A stretch of DNA of 64,000 bases from Amaricoccus solimangrovi (GCF_006385685.1 NZ_VFRP01000011.1:62001-126000), one strand, 5' to 3'; shown: positions 15,998 through 26,081, counted from the stretch's first letter. A program made the numbers and translations. The notes: generated by a model not told the origin, from the sequence alone.

Positions 15998-17077
15998 ATG
16001 GACGGCGCGGAGAAAGCGGCCGGGATCGGCTGCGTCCATTTCGACATCACCGATCTCTGCAACGCGGGCTGCCCGCAATGCCCGCGCACCGATCCCAACG
16101 GTTGCCGTCCCCAGGAGTGGCTTCGCAAGCATGCGGGCAGCCTCGAGGAGTTCCGCGCCTACAGCCCGCCGGAACTGCTCGCCTCGCTCGACTCGGCCTA
16201 TTTCTGCGGCAATTACGGCGACGCGGCGGTGGTGCCGGATCTGATCGGGATCCTCGGCTACTGCTGGGAGGCCAATCCGAAGCTGAAGCTGCAGCTTCAC
16301 ACCAACGCGGGGATGCGCGGACGGGACTGGTGGGTGGAACTGGCCGAGGCGGCGAAGGGCCGGCGCTTCAGCGTGATCGCCGCGATCGACGGCGCGAGCC
16401 AGGAGACGAACAGCCTCTATCGCGTGCGCACCGATTTCGAGCGCGTCATCGGCAATCTCACCGCCTTCATCGAGGCGGGCGGCAAGGCCGAATGGCGCAT
16501 GCTCGTCTTTCGCCACAACGAGCACGAGGTCGCGAAGGCGGAGGCGATGGCGAAGGCGCTCGGCTTCACCGGTTTCCGCGCCTATCCGTCGAACCGGTTC
16601 AACGGAGCCGATTTCCGCTACACGCTCGGTGGCCGGCAGTTCGTGCTCGAACCGCCGGCGGCGAAGGTGGCGCCGAAGGTCGAGGGCCGGCATTCGATCG
16701 CCTCGGGCGAGCTGACGCGGACCGAGGCCTGGATCGATTGCGAGGCGATCCGGAAATCCACCGCCTATCTCGATTTCGAGGGCTATCTGCTGCCCTGCTG
16801 CTACTTCGGGCGGCGGCTCTACATCCACCACCACGGCGGCGCCGGGCGGGACGACCGCGAACTCGCGGCGCTCTTCGACGCCTTCGACATGGAGCGGCTC
16901 AACGTCGCCCGGCACGGCTACGAGGCGGCGCGCGCCGCCTATGACGAATTCCTGAAGTTTCTCGCCCCCTACTGGGATCGCCAGGAACCGAAACTCTGCA
17001 AGTCGGTTTGCGGCAGGAAGCGGACCGTCCCGGTCGAGGGCGGCGCGTCGGGGGAGGAGGGCGCCGCGCGCCCCTGA
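15998..17077 (+). CDS. Radical SAM protein with SPASM/Twitch-like C-terminal cysteines
   Basis: A 359-residue radical SAM enzyme. The cluster motif is CNAGCPQC (Cx3Cx2C) in the N-terminal FDITDLCNAGCPQCPRTD. The C-terminal part has further Cys (WIDCEAI, YLLPCCYFG, LCKSVCG) that could hold an auxiliary 4Fe-4S cluster, as in SPASM or Twitch proteins. The reaction is unknown. No precursor peptide is visible beside it. Its ATG begins one base after the miaB stop, so it is cotranscribed with miaB and probably phoH. It is not part of the usual miaB-phoH-ybeY set, so it looks like an inserted gene; codon use and GC resemble the neighbours. Confidence 0.85.
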   Translation: MDGAEKAAGIGCVHFDITDLCNAGCPQCPRTDPNGCRPQEWLRKHAGSLEEFRAYSPPELLASLDSAYFCGNYGDAAVVPDLIGILGYCWEANPKLKLQLHTNAGMRGRDWWVELAEAAKGRRFSVIAAIDGASQETNSLYRVRTDFERVIGNLTAFIEAGGKAEWRMLVFRHNEHEVAKAEAMAKALGFTGFRAYPSNRFNGADFRYTLGGRQFVLEPPAAKVAPKVEGRHSIASGELTRTEAWIDCEAIRKSTAYLDFEGYLLPCCYFGRRLYIHHHGGAGRDDRELAALFDAFDMERLNVARHGYEAARAAYDEFLKFLAPYWDRQEPKLCKSVCGRKRTVPVEGGASGEEGAARP

Positions 17078-17136
17078 TCTCCCGCTTGCGCGGTCGGCCC
17101 GGCTGGGGCAGTCTCGCGCCAGACGCGTCTCGCAGT

Positions 17137-17181
17137 CTCTTGCCCCACGGAGGCCGGCCGGCCTCTTGCCCCACGGAGGCC
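17137..17181 (+). repeat. Tandem duplication carrying the phoH ribosome site
   Basis: A 19-base direct repeat, CTCTTGCCCCACGGAGGCC, at 17137-17155 and 17163-17181 (period 26). Each copy has a GGAGG; only the second is placed to serve phoH. Confidence 0.85.
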
Positions 17182-17183
17182 AA

Positions 17184-18203
<1,020 letters not shown>

Positions 18204-18212
18204 GGAACGGCG

Positions 18213-18716
18213 ATGACGGAGACCGGCGGAGAAGCGCCGCTCGTCGATCTGGTGATCGAGGAGCCGCGCTGGGAGGCGCTGGGGCTCGGCCCCCTCGCCG
18301 AGGCCGCGGCCCGGCGCGCGCTCGAGGCGGCCGGGCTCGATCCGGCCGCGCACGAGCTGAGCCTGCTCGCCTGCGACGACGCGCGGATCGCGGAGCTGAA
18401 CGCCGATTTCCGCGGAAAGCCGAAGCCCACCAACGTCTTGTCCTGGCCCGCCTTCGAGGGCGAGGTGCCCGCGCCCGATCCCGAGGACCCCGAGCCGCTC
18501 TTCCTCGGCGACCTCGCGCTCGCCTACGAGACCTGCGCGCGGGAGGCGGAGGCGGGGGGTATCAGCCTCGCCGATCACGCGACGCATCTCGTCGTCCACG
18601 GGATCCTGCACCTGCTCGGCTACGATCACGAGATGGAGGACGAGGCCGACGCGATGGAATCGTTCGAGACGAAAATACTTGCCAGCCTGGGGGTGGCGGA
18701 CCCATATTCGCACTAG
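18213..18716 (+). CDS. ybeY: Endoribonuclease / rRNA maturation factor YbeY
   Basis: A 167-residue zinc-dependent RNase for 16S rRNA 3'-end maturation and ribosome quality control. The metal motif Hx3Hx5H is complete as HLVVHGILHLLGYDH. The segment ELNADFRGKPKPTNVLSWP is also typical. It belongs to the phoH-ybeY-corC-lnt operon. Confidence 0.96.
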   Translation: MTETGGEAPLVDLVIEEPRWEALGLGPLAEAAARRALEAAGLDPAAHELSLLACDDARIAELNADFRGKPKPTNVLSWPAFEGEVPAPDPEDPEPLFLGDLALAYETCAREAEAGGISLADHATHLVVHGILHLLGYDHEMEDEADAMESFETKILASLGVADPYSH

Positions 18717-18754
18717 GAACGCCCCTCGGGCGCCAGGCTTACGGATAGGGAGAC

Positions 18755-19654
18755 ATGGGCGAGACACACGACGCGCACCCGGCGACGGGGCAGCACGTTT
18801 CGGACGATGGAGATCCGGACAGTCCCGCCAGGTCGACATTCTTCTCGCGGCTGTTCCGGCGCGAGCCTCCCGAGACGGAGGACCGCGCGGATGAAGGCGA
18901 GTCGGAGGACGCGGATTCCTCCGGCGAGATGCTCCTGAACCTTCGCAATCTCGCCTCGATGCGCGTGGACGACGTCTCGGTGCCGCGCGCGGAGATCGTG
19001 GCGGTCGCCGATGATTGCTCGCTCGAGGATCTGGTCGAGACCTTCCGGGAGAGCACGCTCTCGCGCCTGCCGGTCTATACCGAGAGCCTCGATCAGCCGC
19101 GCGGCATGGTCCATCTGAAGGATTTCGCGCTGACCTACGGTTTCGGCGCCCCGGCGGATGGGTTCGCGCTCGAACCGATGATCCGCCCGCTGCTCTACGT
19201 GCCGCCCTCGATGCCGATCGGCGCGCTGCTGCACAAGATGCGGGCGGCGCATATCCACATGGCGCTGGTGATCGACGAATACGGCGGGGTCGACGGGCTC
19301 GTGACCATAGAGGATCTGGTCGAGCAGATCGTCGGCGACATCGCCGACGAGCATGACGAGGCCGAGAGCCAGCTCTGGGCGCGGGAACCGGACGGGGCGA
19401 TCGTCGCCCAGGCCAGGGTCGAGCTCGACGATTTCGAGGACGAAACCGGGATCGAGCTGCTGCCGCCCGACCGGGCGGACGAGGTCGACACGCTCGGCGG
19501 GCTCGTCGTGCTGCTCGCGGGCCGGGTCCCGGCCGTGGGCGAACTGGTGGAGCATCCCGCCGGCCACGAATTCGAGGTTCTCGACGGCGACGTGCGACGG
19601 ATCACGCGGCTGCGGCTCCGGCCGGGCGGGGACGTCCGGGCCGCCGCGGAGTAA
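18755..19654 (+). CDS. corC: CorC/HlyC-family protein with CBS pair
   Basis: A 299-residue cytosolic protein. After a charged N-terminal tail come two CBS domains (about residues 65-190, MRVDDVSVPRAEIVAV...MPIGALLHKMRAAHIHMALVIDEYGG split across repeats) and a C-terminal CorC_HlyC FAD-like domain (about 215-295, DEVDTLGGLVVLLAGRVP). It lacks the DUF21 membrane domain, so it is the CorC/YbeX type linked to Mg2+/Co2+ handling. It sits between ybeY and lnt, the standard order. AGGGAG precedes the ATG. Confidence 0.93.
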   Translation: MGETHDAHPATGQHVSDDGDPDSPARSTFFSRLFRREPPETEDRADEGESEDADSSGEMLLNLRNLASMRVDDVSVPRAEIVAVADDCSLEDLVETFRESTLSRLPVYTESLDQPRGMVHLKDFALTYGFGAPADGFALEPMIRPLLYVPPSMPIGALLHKMRAAHIHMALVIDEYGGVDGLVTIEDLVEQIVGDIADEHDEAESQLWAREPDGAIVAQARVELDDFEDETGIELLPPDRADEVDTLGGLVVLLAGRVPAVGELVEHPAGHEFEVLDGDVRRITRLRLRPGGDVRAAAE

Positions 19655-19660
19655 ATCCCG

Positions 19661-21229
19661 TTGCAGGACTCCCTGTCCCGCGCCCGGCGCGGTCCCGGTG
19701 TCGCGCGCGCGATGCGCGGGCTCGGGGCCTGGCGGCGCGCCGGGCTCGGGCTGCTCGCCGGGGTGGCGCTCGCGGGCACGCAGCCGCCGCTCTCCTGGCC
19801 GGCGCTGATCTTTCTCGCCCTTCCCGCGCTCCTGTGGCTGATGGATGGCGTGCGTGCTCCGCGCGGCGCCTTCGCGCTCGGCTGGTGCGTGGGCGTCGGA
19901 TATTTCGGGGCGGGGATGTTCTGGATCGTCGATCCGTTCCTCGTCGAACCCGAGGTCTTCGGCTGGCTGGCGCCGTTCGCGCTCGTCGGCATGGCGGGGG
20001 GAATGGCGCTCTTCTGGGGCTGGGCCTTCGCCCTCGCGCGGCTCTTCTGGCATCCGGGCTGGAGCCGGGCGGTGCTCTTCGCCGCCGTCTGGGCGCTGGT
20101 CGAATTCGCGCGCGGCCATGTGCTGACCGGCTTTCCCTGGGCGCTGCCCGCCTATGCCTGGATCGACACGCCGGTCGCGCAGGTCCTGTCGCTGACCGGC
20201 CCCTACGGGCTCACCTTCCTCACCCTCGCCGCCGGCCTGCTGCCCGGCGTCGGCCGCCCGGCCGCGGTTGCCGGGGCGGTGGGGCTCGTCGTGCTCGGCT
20301 GGGGCTTCGGCGCCTGGCGGCTGGCCGAGCCCCTGCCGGTCCGGGCGGAGCCGGTCCGGGTCCGCCTCGTCCAGCCCAACATGGCGCAGGACGAGAAATG
20401 GCTGCCGGGCCGCGAGGAGGAATTCTTCCGGCGCCATCTCGCGCTCAGCGCCGACGGGGCCGGGCCCCGGCCCGACGTGACGATCTGGTCGGAGACCGCC
20501 GTCGCCTTCATCCTCGACCGCGACCCGGCGGCCCAGGCGGCGGCCGCGGCCTCGGTCGGACCCGACGGGCACCTGCTGCTCGGCATCCGCCGGGCGGAGT
20601 CCGCGGGCGAGGATTGGAGCTGGTTCAATTCGCTCGCCGCCCTCGCGCCCGACGGGACGACCGAGGCGGTCTACGACAAGGCGCGTCTGGTGCCCTTCGG
20701 CGAATACATCCCGCTCAAGGGCCTCGCCGCGCGGCTCGGCATCCCGGCGCTCACCACGCTGACGCGGGGCGGCTTCACCGCCGGCCCCGGCCCGCGGGTG
20801 GTCTCCGTCCCCGGCGTGCCTCCCTTCCTGCCGCTCATCTGCTACGAGGCGATCTTTCCCGCGGCGGCGCGGGCGCCGGGGGAGCGGCCGGACTGGCTGG
20901 TCCAGGTCACAAACGACGCTTGGTTCGGCGAGGCCTCCGGCCCCTACCAGCATTTCGCCCAGGCCCGGGCGCGGGCGATCGAGCAGGGGCTGCCGCTGGC
21001 GCGCGCCGCCAATACCGGCATCTCGGCCATGGTCGATCCGAAAGGCCGGGTCGTCGCGGAACTGGGCCTCGGCGCGCAGGGCCATGTCGACGCGCCGCTT
21101 CCCGCGCCGCTTCCGCCAACAGTCTATTCACGAACCGGGGACATTCCAGTCCTGTTAATCCTGTTTACAATTTACCTGTTAACTGCGACAGTTTTTGTCA
21201 GTGGCATTTTAAAACCGTCTCATCGATAA
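19661..21229 (+). CDS. lnt: Apolipoprotein N-acyltransferase Lnt
   Basis: A 522-residue inner-membrane enzyme that N-acylates the lipidated Cys of lipoproteins. About six N-terminal membrane helices are followed by the nitrilase-like domain. The Glu-Lys-Cys triad is in IWSETAVAF, YDKARLVPFGEYIPL and PLICYEAIFP. A final membrane helix ends the protein. The start is TTG 19661, nine bases after a GGAG. The last 40 codons are strikingly AT-rich and contain three CCTGTTWA boxes, which may be control sequence for the next gene. Confidence 0.94.
   Translation: MQDSLSRARRGPGVARAMRGLGAWRRAGLGLLAGVALAGTQPPLSWPALIFLALPALLWLMDGVRAPRGAFALGWCVGVGYFGAGMFWIVDPFLVEPEVFGWLAPFALVGMAGGMALFWGWAFALARLFWHPGWSRAVLFAAVWALVEFARGHVLTGFPWALPAYAWIDTPVAQVLSLTGPYGLTFLTLAAGLLPGVGRPAAVAGAVGLVVLGWGFGAWRLAEPLPVRAEPVRVRLVQPNMAQDEKWLPGREEEFFRRHLALSADGAGPRPDVTIWSETAVAFILDRDPAAQAAAAASVGPDGHLLLGIRRAESAGEDWSWFNSLAALAPDGTTEAVYDKARLVPFGEYIPLKGLAARLGIPALTTLTRGGFTAGPGPRVVSVPGVPPFLPLICYEAIFPAAARAPGERPDWLVQVTNDAWFGEASGPYQHFAQARARAIEQGLPLARAANTGISAMVDPKGRVVAELGLGAQGHVDAPLPAPLPPTVYSRTGDIPVLLILFTIYLLTATVFVSGILKPSHR
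21151..21182 (+). repeat. Three CCTGTTWA boxes at the end of lnt
   Basis: CCTGTTAA at 21151-21158, CCTGTTTA at 21160-21167 and CCTGTTAA at 21175-21182, inside the AT-rich end of lnt. They could be binding sites upstream of the HTH gene or of metK. Confidence 0.5.
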
Positions 21230-21336
21230 AATTTTCTTCAGATGTGGTGGATCCTTCGGGCTCCTCTCGGACCTGGAACAGGTCGAGGCGGGGTGACCGG
21301 GGACAAGTATTTCGGGGAACTGCCTTGACGCCGTCC

Positions 21337-21705
21337 ATGAACGAGATTGACAAGCATGTGGGATCGCGGATGCGGGCGCGGCGGGAGCGGCTCGGGATCA
21401 GCCAGGGGCGGCTCGGCCGGCAGCTCGGCCTCACCTTCTCGCAGATCCAGAAATACGAGAAGGGCGCGAACCGGATCGGCGCGGGCCGGCTCTATCACAT
21501 CGCGGCCTATCTCGACGTGCCGCTCACCTTCTTCTTCGAGGGGCTCGGCGGGGCGCCGACCGGCGCGGCGCCGCTCGCCCGCGATACCGAGGCCGATCTG
21601 CTGATGGCCTTCCGCGCGATCGGTGGGGAGGAGACGCGCGCCTCGGTGCTGGCGCTCGTCCGCTCGCTCGCGGCCCTGCCCGCGGGCGCGGCGGCGCCGG
21701 AGTAG
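21337..21705 (+). CDS. XRE-type helix-turn-helix regulator
   Basis: A 122-residue Cro/CI-type protein. The DNA-binding domain covers residues about 8-70 (RMRARRERLGISQGRLGRQLGLTFSQIQKYEKGANRIG, given here only as its description: helix-turn-helix with QIQKYEKG). A C-terminal helical part follows FFFEGL. This type of HTH gene sits between lnt and metK in many Rhodobacteraceae, though its role is not established. ATG 21337 is used; a TTG at 21325 is possible. Confidence 0.88.
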   Translation: MNEIDKHVGSRMRARRERLGISQGRLGRQLGLTFSQIQKYEKGANRIGAGRLYHIAAYLDVPLTFFFEGLGGAPTGAAPLARDTEADLLMAFRAIGGEETRASVLALVRSLAALPAGAAAPE

Positions 21706-21733
21706 CGGGCGCGCCGGTGGCGGCGGATGGTCG

Positions 21734-21762
21734 TTGACCTCGCTCGCCGCGGTGGCTTAGGA
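21734..21762 (+). promoter_or_regulatory. Putative metK promoter
   Basis: TTGACC (21734-21739), 17 bases, TTAGGA (21757-21762). It would start transcription about 25 bases before the metK ATG. The -10 is weak. Confidence 0.4.
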
Positions 21763-21795
21763 ACGCCGATATCCAAACCGAGAAGGGTTGTCTGC

Positions 21796-22965
21796 ATGAG
21801 TAACCGCGGTGAGTACATCTTCGCCTCCGAATCCGTCTCCGAAGGCCATCCCGACAAGGTCTGCGACCGGATCTCCGACGCGGTGCTCGACGCCTTCCTC
21901 GCGGTCGATCCGGAGGCGCGCGTCGCCTGCGAGACCTTCGCGACGACGGACCGGGTGATCGTCGGCGGCGAGGTCCGCGGCCCCGGCGACGTGCTGGCGC
22001 GGGTCGAGGACATCGTGCGCGACTGCGTGCGCGACATCGGCTACGAGCAGAAGGGCTTCCACTGGGCGACGCTGAACGTGGAGAACTACATCCACGGCCA
22101 GTCCGAGCACATCGCCCAGGGTGTCGACGCGGCCGACGGCAAGGAAGAGGGCGCCGGCGACCAGGGGATCATGTTCGGCTACGCGGTGAACGAGACGCCG
22201 GAGCTCATGCCCGCGCCGATCCACTACGCCCATGCGATCCTGCGCCGCCTCGCCGATGTCCGCAAGAGCGGGGCCGAGCCGCGCCTCGGCCCGGATGCGA
22301 AGTCCCAGCTCTCGCTGCGCTACGAGAAGGGCGAGCCCGTCGAGGTGTCGAGCCTCGTGCTCTCGACCCAGCACATCGACGAGGACATGACCTCGGCCGA
22401 CGTGCGCGAGATGGTCGAGCCCTATATCCGCGAGGTGCTGCCGGCGGGCTGGCTGACCGATGCGACGGCCTGGCACGTGAACCCGACCGGCAAGTTCGTG
22501 ATCGGCGGGCCCGACGGCGACGCCGGGCTGACCGGCCGCAAGATCATCGTCGACACCTATGGCGGCGCGGCACCGCATGGCGGCGGCGCCTTCTCGGGCA
22601 AGGATCCGACCAAGGTCGACCGCTCCGCCGCCTATGCCGCGCGCTATCTGGCGAAGAACGTGGTCGCCTCGGGCCTCGCGCATCGCTGCGTGATCCAGCT
22701 CTCCTATGCGATCGGCGTCGCGAAGCCGCTGTCGATCTACGCCGACACCTTCGGCACGGGCGAGGTTCCGGAGGCGGCGATCGAGGCGGCGCTGGCCAAT
22801 GTGATGGATCTGACGCCGCGCGGCATCCGCACCCATCTCGGCCTCAACAAGCCGATCTACCAGCGCACCTCCGCCTATGGTCACTTCGGCCGGACGCCGG
22901 ACAACGACGGCGGTTTCTCCTGGGAGCGGACCGACCTGACCGAGGCGCTGCGCAAGGCGGTCTGA
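21796..22965 (+). CDS. metK: S-adenosylmethionine synthetase MetK
   Basis: A 389-residue enzyme making SAM from methionine and ATP. It shows the N-terminal [21 protein letters not shown] (named here by its HPDK core), the signature GAGDQG and the P-loop-like [19 protein letters not shown] 21796 follows AGAAGGG at 8 bases; upstream in-frame codons to 21727 are not conserved. No SAM riboswitch was recognised in the short leader. Confidence 0.96.
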   Translation: MSNRGEYIFASESVSEGHPDKVCDRISDAVLDAFLAVDPEARVACETFATTDRVIVGGEVRGPGDVLARVEDIVRDCVRDIGYEQKGFHWATLNVENYIHGQSEHIAQGVDAADGKEEGAGDQGIMFGYAVNETPELMPAPIHYAHAILRRLADVRKSGAEPRLGPDAKSQLSLRYEKGEPVEVSSLVLSTQHIDEDMTSADVREMVEPYIREVLPAGWLTDATAWHVNPTGKFVIGGPDGDAGLTGRKIIVDTYGGAAPHGGGAFSGKDPTKVDRSAAYAARYLAKNVVASGLAHRCVIQLSYAIGVAKPLSIYADTFGTGEVPEAAIEAALANVMDLTPRGIRTHLGLNKPIYQRTSAYGHFGRTPDNDGGFSWERTDLTEALRKAV

Positions 22966-23016
22966 ACGCGGCGAGGGGCGGTTCGCGCCGCCCCGCCGCC
23001 CCGGGGATGCGACAGG

Positions 23017-23766
23017 ATGAGTGAGATCACCACCGGCGCGGTTCGGCCGCGCCGCGACTTTTACGGGCGGCGCCACGGCAAGTCGCTGCGCCCGAACCAG
23101 CGTCGGCACCTGGCCGAACTGCTGCCCCGGCTCGCCGTTCCGCTCGGCACCGCGCCGATCGACCCGTCCGCGCTCTTCGGCGGGCCCCGGCCGGTCTGGC
23201 TCGAGATCGGCTTCGGCGGCGGCGAGCATCTGGTTCACCAGGCGCTCGCCAATCCGGGCGTCGGGCTGATCGGCTGCGAGGCCTTCGTGAACGGCGTCGC
23301 CATGGCGCTGAACCAGATCGAGGAAGCGGGGATCGAGCCCGCCGGGATCAAGCGCCCCGCCGCCGCCGGCGGGGACGCCCCGCCCTCCGGCAACGTGCGC
23401 CTCCACGCGGGCGACGCGCGCGACCTGCTCGACGCGCTGCCCGACGGCTGTCTCGACCGGGTCTTCCTGCTCTATCCCGATCCCTGGCCCAAGGCGCGCC
23501 ATGCCCGGCGGCGGTTCACGAGCGTCGAGAACCTGACGGTGCTCGCCCGCGTGATGAAGCCCGGCGCCGAGCTTCGCGTCGCGACCGACATTCCGGCCTA
23601 TGTCGAGCATACGCGCGAGGCGGTCGCGGAGGTCGCCGCGCTCTTCGAGACGGTGGCGCGCGATTCCTCCGCGCCCTGGCCCGACTGGCACCGGACCCGC
23701 TACGAGGCCAAGGCGATCCGCGAAGGGCGGGCGCCGAACTACCTGAGCTTCATCCGCCGCGGGTAA
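23017..23766 (+). CDS. trmB: tRNA (guanine-N7-)-methyltransferase TrmB
   Basis: A 249-residue SAM-dependent enzyme that methylates G46 of tRNA. The SAM motif is LEIGFGGGEHLVHQA, and the family signature is LLYPDPWPKARHARRRF. The end has YEAKAIREGRAPNYLSF. There is an insert (residues about 105-128, Pro/Ala/Gly-rich) before HAGDARDLLDAL that looks like a flexible loop. It follows metK, the source of its cofactor, by 51 bases. Confidence 0.95.
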   Translation: MSEITTGAVRPRRDFYGRRHGKSLRPNQRRHLAELLPRLAVPLGTAPIDPSALFGGPRPVWLEIGFGGGEHLVHQALANPGVGLIGCEAFVNGVAMALNQIEEAGIEPAGIKRPAAAGGDAPPSGNVRLHAGDARDLLDALPDGCLDRVFLLYPDPWPKARHARRRFTSVENLTVLARVMKPGAELRVATDIPAYVEHTREAVAEVAALFETVARDSSAPWPDWHRTRYEAKAIREGRAPNYLSFIRRG

Positions 23767-23866
23767 GGCGGCGCGGGGGCGCCCCGCCCGCGTCCGCCCC
23801 GATGGACCCGCGCGGTCCGATCGCGTAAAGGGGCCTTCGATCTGACGAAGCCCGGAGAGGAAAATC

Positions 23867-25204
23867 ATGGCCGGACATGGCGCGCCCGTTCCGATGCGAT
23901 CCGAGAGGACCGGCCCGCTCCGGGGCACGGCGGAGGTGCCGGGCGACAAGTCGATCTCGCACCGCGCGCTGATCCTCGGCGCGATGGCGGTGGGCGAGAC
24001 CCGGATCACCGGCCTGCTCGAAGGCGAGGACGTGCTCGACACGGGGCGCGCGATGGCCGCCTTCGGCGCGACGGTCGAGCGGCTCGGCCCCGGCGCGTGG
24101 CGCGTCGCGGGCGTGGGCGTCGGCGGCTTCCGCGAGCCCGAGGACGTGATCGACTGCGGCAATTCCGGCACCGGCGTCCGGCTCATCATGGGCGCGGTCG
24201 CGACCTCGGACCTGACCGCGATCTTCACCGGCGACGCCTCGCTGCGCTCGCGCCCGATGGGCCGCGTGACCGAGCCGCTCGCCCTCTTCGGCGCGACCAC
24301 GCGCGGCCGGCGCGGCGGGCGGCTGCCGCTCGCGCTCACCGGCGCGGCCGATCCGCTTCCGGCCACCTACACGAGCCCGGTTCCCTCGGCGCAGGTCAAG
24401 TCCGCCGTGCTGCTCGCCGGGCTGAACGCTCCGGGCGTCACCACGCTGATCGAACGCGAGGCGACGCGCGACCATACCGAGCGGATGCTCGCCGGTTTCG
24501 GCGCCGAGATCGCGACGGAGGTGACCGAGGAGGGCCGGGTCATCACGCTCCGGGGCCAGCCGGAACTGCGCCCCCAGGCGATCGCCGTGCCGCGCGACCC
24601 GTCGAGCGCGGCCTTCCCCGTCGCCGCCGCGCTGCTCGCGGAAGGCTCGGACGTGCTGGTGCCCGGCATCGGCCTCAACCCGACGCGCGCGGGCTTCTAC
24701 GAGACGCTGGTCGAGATGGGCGCCGACATCGCCTTCGAGAACCGCCGCGAGGAGGGGGGCGAACCCGCCGCCGATCTCCGCGTGCGCCACGGCGCGCTCA
24801 GGGGGGTGGAAGTCCCCCCCGAACGCGCCGCCTCGATGATCGACGAATACCCGATCCTCGCCGCGCTCGCCGCCACGGCGGAGGGGCGGACGGTGATGCG
24901 CGGGGTGAAGGAGCTTCGCGTGAAGGAGAGCGACCGGCTCGACGCGATGGCCCGCGGGCTCGAAGCCTGCGGCGTCACGGTCGAGGAGGGGCCGGACTTC
25001 CTGATCGTCCATGGCATGGGCGCGGGCGGCGTCCCGGGCGGGGCGACGGTGGAGAGCCGGCTCGACCACCGGATCGCGATGGCCTTCCTCTGCCTCGGCC
25101 TCGCCACGAAGGCTCCGGTCACGGTCGACGACGCCGGGCCGATCGCGACGAGTTTCCCGAATTTCGTGCCGCTGATGCGCGGCCTCGGCGCGGAGATCGC
25201 GTGA
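23867..25204 (+). CDS. aroA: 3-phosphoshikimate 1-carboxyvinyltransferase (EPSP synthase) AroA
   Basis: A 445-residue shikimate-pathway enzyme. It has the N-terminal [15 protein letters not shown] motif, [13 protein letters not shown] and the closing [10 protein letters not shown]. The overall type is like the class II/CP4 enzymes. The active-site loop reads GNSGTGVRL, with Gly where the glyphosate-insensitive CP4 enzyme has Ala100. The stop overlaps the next ATG (TGATG), starting a chain aroA - GFA remnant - cmk. ATG 23867 follows GGAGAGGAAA. Confidence 0.95.
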   Translation: MAGHGAPVPMRSERTGPLRGTAEVPGDKSISHRALILGAMAVGETRITGLLEGEDVLDTGRAMAAFGATVERLGPGAWRVAGVGVGGFREPEDVIDCGNSGTGVRLIMGAVATSDLTAIFTGDASLRSRPMGRVTEPLALFGATTRGRRGGRLPLALTGAADPLPATYTSPVPSAQVKSAVLLAGLNAPGVTTLIEREATRDHTERMLAGFGAEIATEVTEEGRVITLRGQPELRPQAIAVPRDPSSAAFPVAAALLAEGSDVLVPGIGLNPTRAGFYETLVEMGADIAFENRREEGGEPAADLRVRHGALRGVEVPPERAASMIDEYPILAALAATAEGRTVMRGVKELRVKESDRLDAMARGLEACGVTVEEGPDFLIVHGMGAGGVPGGATVESRLDHRIAMAFLCLGLATKAPVTVDDAGPIATSFPNFVPLMRGLGAEIA

Positions 25205-25362
25205 TGGCGACCGGCGGATGCGCCCGCGGCGCGGTGCGCTACCGGGTCGACGGTCCGCTCGGCGATCTCGCGGCCTGCCATCGCGGGCACTTCGTCGCGG
25301 ACAAGGGCGGCTATTACGACATCGCCGACCGCCTGCCTCGGTACCCCGCGGGTCGGCCATGA
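25204..25362 (+). pseudogene. In-frame internally deleted GFA-family gene (52 codons)
   Basis: An open reading frame of 52 residues. Its first half ([19 protein letters not shown]...ACH) matches the start of GFA/glutathione-dependent formaldehyde-activating-type proteins, and its second half ([18 protein letters not shown]) matches their C-terminal end. The central 70 or so residues, with the CxxC zinc ligands, are missing, so it cannot fold as a GFA enzyme. It keeps ATGA-type overlaps with both aroA (25204) and cmk (25359-25362), so it still couples their translation. Called a pseudogene, but it may persist as a coupling mini-gene. Confidence 0.72.
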
Positions 25363-25988
25363 TCTTCACGGTTGCGATCGACGGGCCGGCGGCGGCGGGG
25401 AAGGGCACGATCGGGCGCGCGCTGGCGGCGCATTTCGGTTTCGCCCATCTCGACACCGGGCTGCTCTACCGCGCCGTCGGCACGCGGGCGCTCGACGACG
25501 GGCGGGGCGTGATCGATCCGGCCTGGGCCGCTGAGGTGGCGCGGCGGCTCGATCCGACCGATCTCGAGGGACCGGACCTGCGCACCGCCCTGGCGGGGCA
25601 GGCGGCCTCGAAGGTCGCGGCGCTGCCGGAGGTGCGCGAGGCGCTCCTCGATTTCCAGAAGCGTTTCGCGCGGCGGGAGGGCGGCGCCGTGCTCGACGGC
25701 CGCGACATCGGCACGGTGATCTGCCCGGAGGCCGAGGCGAAGCTCTTCGTCACCGCCTCGGACGAGGCGCGCGCGGCGCGGCGTCACGCCGAGCTTGGCG
25801 CCGGCACGCTCGAATCGGTGCTCGCCGATCTGCGCGCGCGCGATGCCCGCGACGCGGCCCGCGACGTGGCGCCGCTCCGCGCCGCGGGGGACGCCTTCTT
25901 GCTGGACACGAGCGGAATGACTATATCCGAGGCCGTGGCCGCCGCGATCGGCCATGTCAGGGACCGGATTCCGTCGGGCGGGGCTTGA
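25359..25988 (+). CDS. cmk: Cytidylate kinase Cmk
   Basis: A 209-residue nucleoside monophosphate kinase phosphorylating CMP and dCMP. The P-loop is [27 protein letters not shown] and [22 protein letters not shown] (cited by its DGRDIGT core) are family signatures. The ATG at 25359 overlaps the stop of the GFA remnant by four bases, so it depends on translation from upstream. It precedes rpsA, as in many bacteria. Confidence 0.95.
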   Translation: MIFTVAIDGPAAAGKGTIGRALAAHFGFAHLDTGLLYRAVGTRALDDGRGVIDPAWAAEVARRLDPTDLEGPDLRTALAGQAASKVAALPEVREALLDFQKRFARREGGAVLDGRDIGTVICPEAEAKLFVTASDEARAARRHAELGAGTLESVLADLRARDARDAARDVAPLRAAGDAFLLDTSGMTISEAVAAAIGHVRDRIPSGGA

Positions 25989-26013
25989 CCCGCGCCCGTT
26001 TTTGGTCTTTGAG
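25985..26013 (+). promoter_or_regulatory. Possible rpsA promoter
   Basis: TTGACC (25985-25990, overlapping the cmk stop), 17 bases, TTTGAG (26008-26013). The -35 equals that proposed for metK. The -10 is poor. Confidence 0.28.
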
Positions 26014-26081
26014 CGCCCATCAACTTCCCGAAAGACCGGTGGAGCCAACCGCCCGGCCAGCAACCCCATACGGAGAACTTA

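Noticed and set aside
17078-17183. Precursor peptide for the radical SAM protein
   Set aside because: The gap holds a duplicated ribosome site and no small Cys-, Gly- or repeat-bearing peptide with a start and ribosome site.
21706-21795. SAM-II or SAM/SAH riboswitch before metK
   Set aside because: SAM/SAH riboswitches precede metK in many Rhodobacterales. The 90 bases here lack the CACAACGGCUUCCUG core and the pairing partner near the ribosome site, so neither motif could be placed.
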